This document shows positions 7,880-16,336 of a stretch of 64,000 bases of DNA, piece by piece; the stretch's first letter is position 1, and each line of letters starts with the position of its first letter. The DNA is from JACKOB01 sp024234575 (GTDB taxonomy: Bacteria; Pseudomonadota; Gammaproteobacteria; Pseudomonadales; Oleiphilaceae), in the NCBI GenBank assembly GCA_051208035.1, contig JBPJFZ010000014.1, forward strand, positions 1 through 64,000, read 5' to 3'. A model generated the notes under the pieces. It did no database searches. It was not told where the DNA came from and saw only the letters and a program-made list of their open reading frames with translations. The position numbers and the translations under genes were made by a program.

Positions 7880-9661
7880 ATGAAAGAAAGGTTCATCGAA
7901 GTTTATATGCAGCAGTTCAAGCGCCGTCTCTCTGGCATGGATGCGCTGCCGCAATTGGCAATTTTGGGCATTCTATCGGGCCTGATTACTGCCGTTGTGA
8001 TGATGCTATTTCAGCTGACGATTGAAGTCATTCTCATGGCTATGCTGAGCCATCATGACAACCCGGAGAAAAACATCGAGGCATTTGAGACTCTGCCAGT
8101 AATCTCTCGTCTGCTATTTCCTATTGGTGGTGCACTGGCAATTGGTGTGCTGCTCTACTCAATGAAGATAGTGAATCGGAAGGTTGGGGTCGCCTATGTA
8201 ATTGAGCGACTTGGATACCACCAGGGTTACATCACATTTAAAAGCGCTCTCGCACAATTCTTCTGTGGCGTAATGACAATCACCAGCGGGCAATCCGCAG
8301 GCAGAGAAGGCCCTGCCGTGCATCTTGGGTCGGCCTGTGGCAGTTTGCTTGGCCAATGGATGCAATTGCCTAATAACAGTATTCGCACATTGGTTGGCTG
8401 TGGTACCGCCGCAGCAATTTCGGCTTCTTTCAACACGCCAATAGCGGGTGTTATTTTCGCCATGGAAGTTGTCATGATGGAATACACGGTAACAGGCTTT
8501 ACGCCGGTAATTTTGTCATCGGTCACTGCAGGGCTCTTGATGCATGCCTTTTATGGTGATGTGCCGATATTTATAGTGCCGCCATTTGATATGAACTATC
8601 TGTCGGACATTCCGCTAATATTGGTTTTGGCCGTTATGATTGGCTGTGCTTCAGCGCTCTTCGTGCATACCACCCGCTTTTTTATGCGGTATGCTAAGCA
8701 CCCTATTTTTCTGCGAATCATAGTCGGAGGAGTTATTACCGGCCTGGTCGCCTGCATCCACCCTGAAATCATGGGGATTGGTTATGACACGGTTAACCTT
8801 GCCATTGCCAGTGAGCTGCCGGTTTTGGTCTTACTATCTATCGCTGTCGCTAAGCTTCTTGTAACGGCTATTGCCGTGGGGCTTGGCATGCCAAGCGGGC
8901 TTATTGGTCCAACACTATTCATCGGTGCGCTCTTTGGTGGTGTGTGTGGTGCAGTAGGCCATATGTTCTGGCCAGAGCTTGTCTCCGACAATGGCTTTTA
9001 TGCGATGGTAGGCATGGGGGCCATGATGGGATCTGTGCTGCAAGCGCCGCTAAGTGCCTTAATGGCACTGGTTGAACTGACGCAGAACCCTAATATCATC
9101 CTCCCTGGGATGCTGGCAATAGTGGTTTCATCAATGATTGCCAGCGAAGGTTTCAAGCAAAAATCTATCTTTCTTACCATTCTTCAGGCACAAGGTCTGA
9201 AATATCAGAACGACCCGATTTTACAGGCGTTGAGAAGAGTCAGTGTCGGCGCCATTATGGAGCGGAATCTTCGCAGGGCACCGAAAGTGATCAGCTATGA
9301 AGAAGCCAAACTGTTGCTGAAAGCAGAGCCACTGTGGATCATCATCGAGCAGAATGACAAGCCATCGTTCTTAATGCCTGCTGCCGATCTCGCACGAAAA
9401 GTATTAGAGCTGAAAGAGCGGTTTCCGGAACGGGAAGAACGTTACGTGCAAAACATTGATCTGCTGGGTATTCCTGCACAGCGTAAAGATATACAACCTG
9501 TGCACTTTCAGGCAACCTTGCAGGAAGCGCTGGACAGGTTTAATGAAACAGGTGCAGAAGCACTTTATGTCGAGAGAACAACCGCGCCGATGATTAAATC
9601 TATTATCGGAGTGTTAACCCGATCCGATATCGAAAATTACTACCGTTACAAACGAAGCTGA
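7880..9661 (+). CDS. ClC-family chloride channel with C-terminal CBS-like region
   Basis: A 593-residue multispanning protein. The gating-glutamate motif GREGPAVHLG is at 141-150 (E143), and the selectivity helix GLGMPSGLIGPTLF follows in the second half. The C-terminal ~150 residues form a soluble region with VGAIMERN and VLTRSDIENYY stretches like paired CBS domains. The position that aligns with the internal proton glutamate of E. coli ClcA (E203) reads valine here (IFAMEVV), as in passive channels rather than H+/Cl- exchangers. The ClcA GSGIP-type motif is also not conserved (KVGVAYV). ATG is preceded by AGAGGC. hemJ follows after 17 bp. Confidence 0.92.
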   Translation: MKERFIEVYMQQFKRRLSGMDALPQLAILGILSGLITAVVMMLFQLTIEVILMAMLSHHDNPEKNIEAFETLPVISRLLFPIGGALAIGVLLYSMKIVNRKVGVAYVIERLGYHQGYITFKSALAQFFCGVMTITSGQSAGREGPAVHLGSACGSLLGQWMQLPNNSIRTLVGCGTAAAISASFNTPIAGVIFAMEVVMMEYTVTGFTPVILSSVTAGLLMHAFYGDVPIFIVPPFDMNYLSDIPLILVLAVMIGCASALFVHTTRFFMRYAKHPIFLRIIVGGVITGLVACIHPEIMGIGYDTVNLAIASELPVLVLLSIAVAKLLVTAIAVGLGMPSGLIGPTLFIGALFGGVCGAVGHMFWPELVSDNGFYAMVGMGAMMGSVLQAPLSALMALVELTQNPNIILPGMLAIVVSSMIASEGFKQKSIFLTILQAQGLKYQNDPILQALRRVSVGAIMERNLRRAPKVISYEEAKLLLKAEPLWIIIEQNDKPSFLMPAADLARKVLELKERFPEREERYVQNIDLLGIPAQRKDIQPVHFQATLQEALDRFNETGAEALYVERTTAPMIKSIIGVLTRSDIENYYRYKRS

Positions 9662-9678
9662 CATCAGGAGAGCCTATT

Positions 9679-10101
9679 TTGCTGTGGGTAAAATCTTTTC
9701 ACATCATTGCCGTGGTCTGCTGGTTTGCGGGCCTTTTTTATCTGCCCCGATTATTTGTATACCACGCGATGAGTGAGGATAAAGTTAGCCAGGAGCGGTT
9801 CAAGATTATGGAGCGCAAGCTCTATCGTGGCATCACCACGCCATCAATGATAGCGACCATCATATTTGGTGGCTGGATGATCTCCATGAATGCGGCGGGG
9901 TACTTTGCCTCCGGCTGGTTGATAATGAAACTTATGTTAGTGGTCGTTCTGATTGGCTATCACTTTTTCTGTGGCCATCTCGTTAAAAAATTTGCGGCAG
10001 ACAAGAACACTCATGGTGATGTTTTTTACCGATGGTTTAACGAGTTTCCGGTGTTTATTCTACTGGCCGTTGTGATTCTTGCTGTCGTAAAACCATTCTA
10101 A
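9679..10101 (+). CDS. hemJ: Protoporphyrinogen IX oxidase HemJ
   Basis: A 140-residue, four-helix membrane protein of the HemJ type, which oxidises protoporphyrinogen IX to protoporphyrin IX in bacteria lacking HemG/HemY. The N-terminal signature with a conserved histidine (SFHIIAVVCWFAGLFYLPRLFVYH) and the helix ending in HFFCGHLVKKFA are characteristic. It starts with TTG, supported by CAGGAG 8 nt upstream. It lies in a run with thiD, thiE and hemL, so two haem genes flank two thiamine genes. Confidence 0.9.
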   Translation: MLWVKSFHIIAVVCWFAGLFYLPRLFVYHAMSEDKVSQERFKIMERKLYRGITTPSMIATIIFGGWMISMNAAGYFASGWLIMKLMLVVVLIGYHFFCGHLVKKFAADKNTHGDVFYRWFNEFPVFILLAVVILAVVKPF

Positions 10102-10110
10102 TTGATTGCC

Positions 10111-10914
10111 ATGACTAACGCGTTTATCCCCCCCCGTAACCCGCCGCCAAAAGTTCTTGTGTTGGCGGGGCTTGACCCCTCTGGGGGGGCCGGGTTGCAA
10201 GCAGATATTGTTACCTGCGCTTATTTTGGCTGCCATCCATTGCCCATCATGACGGCCAACACCATTCAAGACACCGCTAATATTTATGGCTTTAAACCCG
10301 AAGACAGCACATGGATTGTGAGGCAACTGCAGCATTTGATCGCCGATATTACTCCGGATGTAATCAAGATTGGCGCACTTGGCTGTGGCGACCTGATTGC
10401 CCCTCTCTGTAACGTTTTACGCCAACTACCATGCAAAATTATCTATGATCCAGTGCTGCGAGCCGGCGGTGGCGGGCATCTCAGTGACGAGCGCCTCGTG
10501 CATGAAGTGCGACAGAATTTACTGCCAATCACCTATTTATGCACGCCTAACACCCCCGAATTACACGCTTTGAGTGGAGTTGCCGACGAGACAGCAGCCA
10601 TCAATCACTTGATCGGTGCAGGCTGTCGTCATGTGCTGGTGACCGGCGGACATGACCAGGGCGAACGGCGATCAAACCGGCTGTACGACGGCCCGACCTT
10701 AAGGCAACAATGGTTCTGGGAGCGCATTGCGGGAGAATACCGTGGCACAGGCTGCTCCTTGTCAACCGCCATCGCCGCACTGATGGCCAATGGGAACTCA
10801 CTTGCTAACAGCTGCGAACAAGCCATGGCTTATTTGTCTGCCAGCGTTGAGCAAGCCTATAGCATTGGCTCAAGCCAACGGATTCCACTAAGGCTTATCC
10901 GCCAAATCACATAA
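10111..10914 (+). CDS. thiD: Hydroxymethylpyrimidine/phosphomethylpyrimidine kinase
   Basis: Ribokinase-fold enzyme making HMP-pyrophosphate for thiamine synthesis. The N-terminal substrate loop GLDPSGGAGLQADI and the C-terminal anion-hole motif GTGCSLSTAIAA are both intact. The start is placed at the ATG 9 bp after the hemJ stop, giving 267 residues. An in-frame TTG immediately after that stop would add three residues. No THI-box riboswitch is visible, as expected for an internal operon position. thiE follows 25 bp later. Confidence 0.95.
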   Translation: MTNAFIPPRNPPPKVLVLAGLDPSGGAGLQADIVTCAYFGCHPLPIMTANTIQDTANIYGFKPEDSTWIVRQLQHLIADITPDVIKIGALGCGDLIAPLCNVLRQLPCKIIYDPVLRAGGGGHLSDERLVHEVRQNLLPITYLCTPNTPELHALSGVADETAAINHLIGAGCRHVLVTGGHDQGERRSNRLYDGPTLRQQWFWERIAGEYRGTGCSLSTAIAALMANGNSLANSCEQAMAYLSASVEQAYSIGSSQRIPLRLIRQIT

Positions 10915-10939
10915 TGCTCTTATATATGGAAGGGACACA

Positions 10940-11590
10940 TTGAGTACCAATAGGAAACACTCCCGGTTGCTTGGCCTTTATGCCATCACAGATAGCCAGT
11001 TGCTGCCAGGCGAAAAGCTTTTTCAGGCCGTCGAGTCGGCATTACTGGGTGGCGCTCGCATTCTTCAGTATCGTGATAAAAGCTCGGACAACAAGCAGAG
11101 AAGACTTGCTGCAGAGCGGCTACAAGTGTTGTGTCGCCAGCATGACTGTATATTCATTATCAATGACGACGTAAATCTGGCTGCCGAGGTGGGCGCTAAC
11201 GGCGTACATCTGGGGCTAACCGATGATTCGATTGCCTATGCACGCAAAACCCTTGGTGACGATGCGATCATTGGCGCCACCTGCCATGGCAGCCTCGAAA
11301 ACGCCCTGCTGGCGACGTCCGCTGGTGCTGACTATCTAGCCTTCGGTCGATTTTTTAGTTCGCACACTAAACCTCATGCACCAGCTGCAGAGTTGAACGT
11401 TTTGCAGCAGGCAAAGCACCACTCAGGGCTGCCGGTGGTTGCTATTGGCGGGATCACCTTTGACAACGCTCACATTGCGATAAATCAAGGCGCTGATATG
11501 ATAGCGGTTGTACATTCACTTTTTGCCGCTGCAGATATAGAGATGGCAGCTGCCGGGTTTCAGAAACTATTCACCAAACCTGATCAGTAG
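10940..11590 (+). CDS. thiE: Thiamine-phosphate synthase
   Basis: Joins HMP-pyrophosphate and thiazole phosphate to make thiamine monophosphate. TIM-barrel landmarks are clear: LYAITD at the start, LQYRDK for pyrophosphate contacts, NDDVNLAAEVGANGVHLG, and VAIGGI near the end. Length is 216 residues. It uses a TTG start with GGAAGGGA just upstream. The thiD–thiE–hemL order matches Pseudomonas-type genomes. Confidence 0.95.
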   Translation: MSTNRKHSRLLGLYAITDSQLLPGEKLFQAVESALLGGARILQYRDKSSDNKQRRLAAERLQVLCRQHDCIFIINDDVNLAAEVGANGVHLGLTDDSIAYARKTLGDDAIIGATCHGSLENALLATSAGADYLAFGRFFSSHTKPHAPAAELNVLQQAKHHSGLPVVAIGGITFDNAHIAINQGADMIAVVHSLFAAADIEMAAAGFQKLFTKPDQ

Positions 11591-11703
11591 ACCGCTTGCA
11601 TCGACTAAACACCTATTTCTGGGACTTATCAACATTAAACCAAACCGGTATTAAAGAAATGATAAGCGCCTATTAAGCATTTTATCTAACAAGGGAAATT
11701 TTC

Positions 11704-12987
11704 ATGTCAGTGTCGGAACAACTCTTCGAAGAGGCCCAAAAATATATTCCGGGTGGTGTCAATTCGCCAGTCCGAGCCTTTAAAGGTGTCGGAGGCACCC
11801 CCGTCTTCTTTAGCCGCGGCAAAGGTGCGTATCTTTATGATGAAGATGGCCACCAATACACTGACTATGTGGGATCCTGGGGCCCCATGATTTTAGGTCA
11901 TGCTCACCCTAAAGTAATAGATGCGGTGCGCAACCAACTGGAAGACGGACTGGGCTTTGGCGCACCAACACGCATTGAAATTGAAATGGCCAAAAAAGTC
12001 TGTGAAATCATGCCATCTATTGAACTGGTGCGGATGGTAAGCTCGGGAACCGAGGCCACCATGAGCGCTATCCGTCTGGCGCGTGGTTACACTGGTCGCG
12101 ATAAGATTGTGAAGTTTGAAGGCTGTTACCATGGTCACTCTGACTCCTTGCTAGTAAAAGCAGGCTCAGGTGCACTAACCCTTGGCGTACCAAATTCACC
12201 AGGGGTTCCGGCTGCGCTGGCGGAGGAAACCATCACCCTCACCTACAATGACCTGACAAGCGTTGAAAAAGCTTTTGCCGAAGTCGGTCAGGACATTGCA
12301 GCGATCATTGTGGAACCGGTTGCAGGCAACATGAACTGCATCCCGCCGGTGCCAGGCTTTCTCGAAGGTTTACGCAAAGTTTGTGATCAGTATGGCAGCG
12401 TTTTGATATTTGATGAGGTCATGACAGGTTTTCGCACAGCGCTGGGTGGCGCCCAGTCGGTCTATGCAGTGAAACCGGATTTGACAACGCTTGGCAAAGT
12501 GATTGGTGCCGGTTTGCCGGTTGGCGCATTTGGCGGCAAGAAAGAAATTATGCAGCACATTGCACCTTTGGGCCCGGTGTATCAGGCCGGCACGCTTTCG
12601 GGCAATCCGTTAGCGATGCGTGCAGGGTTAACCATGCTGGAAGAAATATCCCAACCCGATTTCTTCGACAAGCTTAGCCAGACAACCTCTCGACTGCTGC
12701 AGGGAATTGAAGAAGCCGCGAGAGAAACCGGCCACGCCTTGTCGACCAATCAAGTAGGTGGGATGTTCGGTATTTTCTTTAGCGCAGAAGCCAAAATAAC
12801 GAGCTACGCACAAGTCATGAAGTGCGATACCGCTAAATTCAATAAGTTCTTCCATGGCATGTTGCAGGAAGGCATATACCTGGCGCCATCAGCGTTTGAA
12901 GCAGGTTTTGTGTCATCGGCCCACACCATAAAGGACATTGACAACACCATTGATGCCGCAAAACGTGTACTAAAATCAATCAAGTAA
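11704..12987 (+). CDS. hemL: Glutamate-1-semialdehyde 2,1-aminomutase
   Basis: PLP enzyme converting glutamate-1-semialdehyde to 5-aminolevulinate, the committed C5-pathway step to haem. The PLP-binding lysine is K265 in TTLGKVIGAGLP. The cofactor-contacting segment SSGTEATMSAIRLAR and LIFDEVMTGFR are intact. Length is 427 residues, as usual. A 113-bp gap separates it from thiE, so it may have its own promoter. An imperfect hairpin terminator follows. Confidence 0.97.
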   Translation: MSVSEQLFEEAQKYIPGGVNSPVRAFKGVGGTPVFFSRGKGAYLYDEDGHQYTDYVGSWGPMILGHAHPKVIDAVRNQLEDGLGFGAPTRIEIEMAKKVCEIMPSIELVRMVSSGTEATMSAIRLARGYTGRDKIVKFEGCYHGHSDSLLVKAGSGALTLGVPNSPGVPAALAEETITLTYNDLTSVEKAFAEVGQDIAAIIVEPVAGNMNCIPPVPGFLEGLRKVCDQYGSVLIFDEVMTGFRTALGGAQSVYAVKPDLTTLGKVIGAGLPVGAFGGKKEIMQHIAPLGPVYQAGTLSGNPLAMRAGLTMLEEISQPDFFDKLSQTTSRLLQGIEEAARETGHALSTNQVGGMFGIFFSAEAKITSYAQVMKCDTAKFNKFFHGMLQEGIYLAPSAFEAGFVSSAHTIKDIDNTIDAAKRVLKSIK

Positions 12988-13003
12988 CTCCACCACAACA
13001 GAT

Positions 13004-13066
13004 AGCGCTACCTCGGGTAACAAGCACCTTTCCACGGTAACAACCCGCAGGTAACGCTTTCTAAAT
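13004..13066 (+). terminator. Probable terminator after hemL
   Basis: A long imperfect inverted repeat pairs AGCG (13004-13007) with CGCT (13055-13058). It continues inward through TACC/GGTA and CGGGT/ACCCG with small internal loops, and is followed by TTTCTAAATT. It lies shortly after the hemL stop. The mismatches make it less certain than the other terminators here. Confidence 0.45.
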
Positions 13067-13123
13067 TAGGCAAACCTGCCGCAAAACCTCCTTCCAAAAA
13101 CGTTAAGCCCTCCACACTTTATT

Positions 13124-13175
13124 TGTACATTTGCACCACATTCACTCTTATGGGTGATTGATGGTACATATGTAC
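13124..13175 (+). promoter_or_regulatory. Upstream elements of lipase 1: TGTACA motif and palindrome
   Basis: The 325-bp gap before the first lipase holds a 17-bp motif, TGTACATTTGCACCACA (13124-13140), and a perfect 12-bp palindrome GTACATATGTAC (13164-13175). The 17-bp motif recurs, inverted, before the second lipase with 15 of 17 bases identical. This suggests a shared operator for the two lipase genes, but the regulator is unknown. The rest of the gap holds only the hemL terminator. Confidence 0.4.
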
Positions 13176-13312
13176 AACTATTGGCGCATTTCCTGCTATT
13201 CCTTCCCCACTAGACAAATAAGTCCGGTTAAAAAAATAAGACGAAATGCTACGCATTCTTTCGCCTAATTCCAGGATAACAATAAAACCTCTTAGGAAGG
13301 GAATACCTCAAA

Positions 13313-14302
13313 ATGAAACTACGATCTGTACCTGTAACATTTTCTTTGATTATCACCCTGATGCTTGGAGCGGTATCTCTACCCTCGCAGGCGGGCTGGT
13401 TCGACTGGCTGTTTCCACCGTCAACCTACACTAAAACCAAATACCCCATCGTACTGATAGGTGGCTTTCTTGCATTTGATGATATTCTCGGCGTCGAGTA
13501 TTTCTACCGTATCCCAGACGAGTTACGTGCTGACGGTGCGACGGTTATTCCCGTTAACCTTTCTGCATTTAACGGATCAGAAGAGCGTGGCCTGCAATTA
13601 GTGGAGCGTTTAGAAGAACTGGCAAGAATCTACAATGTACCGAAATTCAATATTGTTGGTCATAGCGGTGGCGCAACAACGGCAAGATATGCCGCATCTA
13701 TTGACTCACGCTACATCGCATCTATTACATCAGTTCATGGTGGGCACAAAGGGCTGTCCATTGCGGATTGGGTAAGTGATGTTTCCAACACGCTAGAGTC
13801 TTCAGGCAGCATTGGCACCTCCACACGTAACCTTCTGGCTGATTTGTTTAACTTTATTGGCAATGCAGTGGAGATTTTATCCGGCCACTCTCCTGAAGAT
13901 TTCCCGCAAGACGCAATGGCTATGCTGGAAGACTACACTACAGCTAAATCGCTTGCATTCAACCGCGACGTTCCTGCGGGTGTGCCGACCTCTGCCTGCG
14001 GAGAGGGAAGCTATGTCGTCAACGGGATTAGATACTACTCTTGGGGTGGCACATCCGTATTCACTAACGCGCTAGATCCACTGGATTATTTCTTTGCTAT
14101 TTCCAGCCAGTTCTATTCAGAAGCGAATGATGGATTGGTGGGCCGCTGCAGCAGCCACCTTGGTAAAGTTATTCGCGACAACTACGCGATGAACCATGTC
14201 GATGCAATGAACCATATTTTTGGTCTGCACGGCATTTTCACTACCGACCCGATTACGCTTTACCGCCAGCAAGCAAACCGTTTGAAACAAGCAGGCCTAT
14301 AA
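13313..14302 (+). CDS. Divergent family I lipase-like secreted protein (paralogue 1)
   Basis: A 329-residue secreted alpha/beta hydrolase close to Pseudomonas/Burkholderia family I lipases. A signal peptide ends near PSQA-GW (residue 27). The nucleophile elbow is GHSGG with S118, the acid is D273 in ANDGLVG, the histidine is H295 in MNHVDAMN, and the disulfide cysteines C229 and C279 are kept. The usual oxyanion motif HGM is replaced by GGF (50-52), and the elbow histidine of GHSHGG is glycine. The triad is complete but the oxyanion environment is altered, so substrate range or activity may differ. A strong terminator follows, so it is a separate unit from paralogue 2. Confidence 0.85.
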   Translation: MKLRSVPVTFSLIITLMLGAVSLPSQAGWFDWLFPPSTYTKTKYPIVLIGGFLAFDDILGVEYFYRIPDELRADGATVIPVNLSAFNGSEERGLQLVERLEELARIYNVPKFNIVGHSGGATTARYAASIDSRYIASITSVHGGHKGLSIADWVSDVSNTLESSGSIGTSTRNLLADLFNFIGNAVEILSGHSPEDFPQDAMAMLEDYTTAKSLAFNRDVPAGVPTSACGEGSYVVNGIRYYSWGGTSVFTNALDPLDYFFAISSQFYSEANDGLVGRCSSHLGKVIRDNYAMNHVDAMNHIFGLHGIFTTDPITLYRQQANRLKQAGL

Positions 14303-14316
14303 ACCACAGTCTTTTC

Positions 14317-14375
14317 TGCGCAATCGACAGTATGGCACAGGCCCCATGCTTTGATTGCGCACCCCTCTCTTTTTA
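14317..14375 (+). terminator. Rho-independent terminator after lipase 1
   Basis: TGCGCAATC (14317-14325) pairs perfectly over 9 bp with GATTGCGCA (14353-14361), followed by a pyrimidine-rich tract ending in TTTTT. It closes the first lipase transcript. Confidence 0.8.
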
Positions 14376-14735
14376 ATGACACCAGTGTTTAATTTCTGCT
14401 TTTATCGATTAACAGTGAATATTTTTCTCTCCGCCAAAACACTTCCATTCTGATACATTTGTCACAATTGGTTATTTTTTGACTTGACTTGTGGTGCACT
14501 TGTACACAAATAATAACCTCTGATGACAAGCAAGTCATCTACTGCGAATCTGTTTCCTAAGAGAAACTAAACGCCAAAAATAAAAATAAATGGCACGAAA
14601 AGCGCAGTTCATGTCCTCCATGAGCTTTTCAACCCAGCACAGCCTCCTGATTTTCGCTATATGCGAAGTTACTTTTGCTATGGAAAATCACGGCGACCTG
14701 TGTCCTACCCTACATTCTAAAATAAGGATAAAAAT
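14376..14735 (+). promoter_or_regulatory. Upstream region of lipase 2 with inverted TGTACA motif and possible promoter
   Basis: This gene-free stretch carries TGTGGTGCACTTGTACA (14490-14506), the reverse complement of which matches the motif before lipase 1 at 15 of 17 positions. Two overlapping TTGACT hexamers (14479-14484 and 14484-14489) precede it, and an A+T-rich AATAAT (14509-14514) follows, a weak promoter candidate overlapping the motif. A GATGAC/GTCATC hairpin (14522-14539) comes next. This would leave a leader of about 200 nt before the lipase ATG. I see no small gene in it. Confidence 0.4.
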
Positions 14736-15647
14736 ATGAAGCGTACAACGCTGGTCATAACCGGCCTCTTTGCATTAATGTTAAGCACGACCTCTAACGC
14801 CTGGTGGTGGGACTCCAACTATACAAAAACCAAATATCCGATTGTCCTGGTGCATGGTATGTTCGGTTTTGATAGTTTGGCAGGTATCGACTACTGGTAT
14901 CGCATTCCATCCGAGCTTCGCGACGATGGTGCTAGAGTGTTCGTTGTTCAGGTTCCCGCATTAAACAGCACCGAAGCTCGCGGCGAAGCACTGCTGCCTC
15001 AGGTAGAGCAGCTGGCGGCAATTTATGGCAAAGTCAACCTGATAGGCCATAGTCATGGCGGCCCTACTTCACGCTATATCGCCCATGTACGCCCGGATCT
15101 TGTGGCATCGGTAACATCGGTGGGTAGCCCACACAAAGGGTCACCAGTGGCCGACTTTATCGTCAACTCTCCGCTGGATGGCCTGGCAACAACTTTGGGT
15201 AATGGGCTCGGTGGCTTGATTGATCTTCTTTCTGGCGGTGGTTACTCACAAAACATGGCAGCCAGCCTGACATCACTGACCACTCAAGGCTCTAACAGCT
15301 TCAACCAGTTTGCACCAGAAGGCATCCCGCTAAGTGCCTGTGGCGAAGGCAGCTATTCAGTCAGTGGCGTAAAATACTATTCTTGGGGTGGCACGGGGGT
15401 TCTTACCAACGTTCTGGATGTGACGGATGCGTTACTGGGCACCACCAGCCTGGCCTTTGGCTTCAGCGCCAACGATGGACTGGTTGGTCGCTGCAGCAAT
15501 CATATGGGTAAGGTTATTCGTGATGACTACTTCCAAAACCATCTGGACGAAGTAAATTTACTGTTTGGTCTGCATAGCATTTTTACCACAGACCCTTTGA
15601 CGGTGTATCGTCAACAGGCTAATCGCTTAAAGAACGCAGGCCTGTAA
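14736..15647 (+). CDS. Secreted triacylglycerol lipase, family I (paralogue 2)
   Basis: A 303-residue lipase with all canonical features: a signal peptide ending near SNA-WWW (residue 22), the oxyanion motif VLVHGMFGFD (H40, G41, M42), the nucleophile elbow GHSHGG (S106), catalytic D247 (ANDGLVG) and H269 (NHLDEVN), and the conserved disulfide C202/C253. It hydrolyses acyl glycerols outside the cell, normally after type II secretion. Family I.1/I.2 enzymes usually need a Lif foldase encoded just downstream. None follows here, so folding must use a foldase elsewhere or be foldase-independent. The C-terminal half closely resembles paralogue 1. Confidence 0.93.
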   Translation: MKRTTLVITGLFALMLSTTSNAWWWDSNYTKTKYPIVLVHGMFGFDSLAGIDYWYRIPSELRDDGARVFVVQVPALNSTEARGEALLPQVEQLAAIYGKVNLIGHSHGGPTSRYIAHVRPDLVASVTSVGSPHKGSPVADFIVNSPLDGLATTLGNGLGGLIDLLSGGGYSQNMAASLTSLTTQGSNSFNQFAPEGIPLSACGEGSYSVSGVKYYSWGGTGVLTNVLDVTDALLGTTSLAFGFSANDGLVGRCSNHMGKVIRDDYFQNHLDEVNLLFGLHSIFTTDPLTVYRQQANRLKNAGL

Positions 15648-15671
15648 TTACTCAGGCATACAAGCAAGTCC

Positions 15672-15716
15672 GCTAGCCTTTGGATACATCCCTGTACCCG
15701 GGGCTAGCACGTTTTT
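15672..15716. terminator. Terminator between lipase 2 and the LpoP-like gene
   Basis: GCTAGCC (15672-15678) pairs with GGCTAGC (15702-15708), followed on the plus strand by GTTTTTGG. It ends the second lipase transcript and, being only a few bases from the convergent lipoprotein stop, may also serve the minus strand. Confidence 0.7.
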
Positions 15717-15718
15717 GG

Positions 15719-16258
15719 TCACCATTTCTCAGCCGCCGCTTTTTTTCGCGCGTCTTCCGCACCAGCCCGATCACCCGCACTATGGCGCACTTCAGCAACC
15801 TGTAACCAAAGCTTGCGCCTGACAGGAGCGTTTGGTCCCGCCAGACTCATTGCTTTCATTAACATCTGCTCAGCCTGGGCATACTTTTTTTCCTGCAGGC
15901 GAACGGCAGCGATGGTCGAGTATACCTCCGGTGATTTCGGTGAAATGCGAAGTGCTCGCTCCGCTTTCGAAGCAGCGACAGAGATTTGCCCATCTGCCAG
16001 CGCAATGCGAGACTCTTGCAACAATCGGGCAGCAGAAGGTAATAACTCGACACTATCTTTATTGACGCTTGGTGAGGTTGCTTTACTTGAGGGCGAAGGC
16101 ACAGTGGCAGCCGGTGCCGACTTCCGGCTCTCTACAGGCACCACAGCCCGTGGTGGTTGGGTGCTGCACCCTGACATTAGATAAATAATACATAAGAGCA
16201 CCACCGCTGCGCCCGTTTTTTCTCTCTTAAAACAACACTCTTTAATCACCCTTCTCAT
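15719..16258 (-). CDS. lpoP: TPR lipoprotein, LpoP-like activator of PBP1b
   Basis: A 179-residue lipoprotein with lipobox LMSGC (lipidated C31), a proline/serine/alanine-rich linker (~35-75) and TPR-like helices (~80-170). LpoP of Pseudomonas aeruginosa is a TPR lipoprotein encoded beside the PBP1b gene that activates the synthase from the outer membrane. This gene has the same architecture and lies 78 bp downstream of mrcB on the same strand. The name therefore rests on domain type and context. The ATG eight codons inside the longest frame is chosen because it gives a normal basic n-region. Confidence 0.8.
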   Translation of the reverse strand: MRRVIKECCFKREKTGAAVVLLCIIYLMSGCSTQPPRAVVPVESRKSAPAATVPSPSSKATSPSVNKDSVELLPSAARLLQESRIALADGQISVAASKAERALRISPKSPEVYSTIAAVRLQEKKYAQAEQMLMKAMSLAGPNAPVRRKLWLQVAEVRHSAGDRAGAEDARKKAAAEKW

Positions 16259-16336
16259 ACTATGTCCTTTGCATCTATGCATTAACCGTATTGATTACGC
16301 GGCAGAGTGAAAATGCCAAGGCACAATCAACACCAA

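Noticed and set aside
15719..16258. Lipase foldase (Lif) downstream of the lipases
   Set aside because: The gene is on the opposite strand, has a lipobox and TPR helices, and pairs with mrcB.
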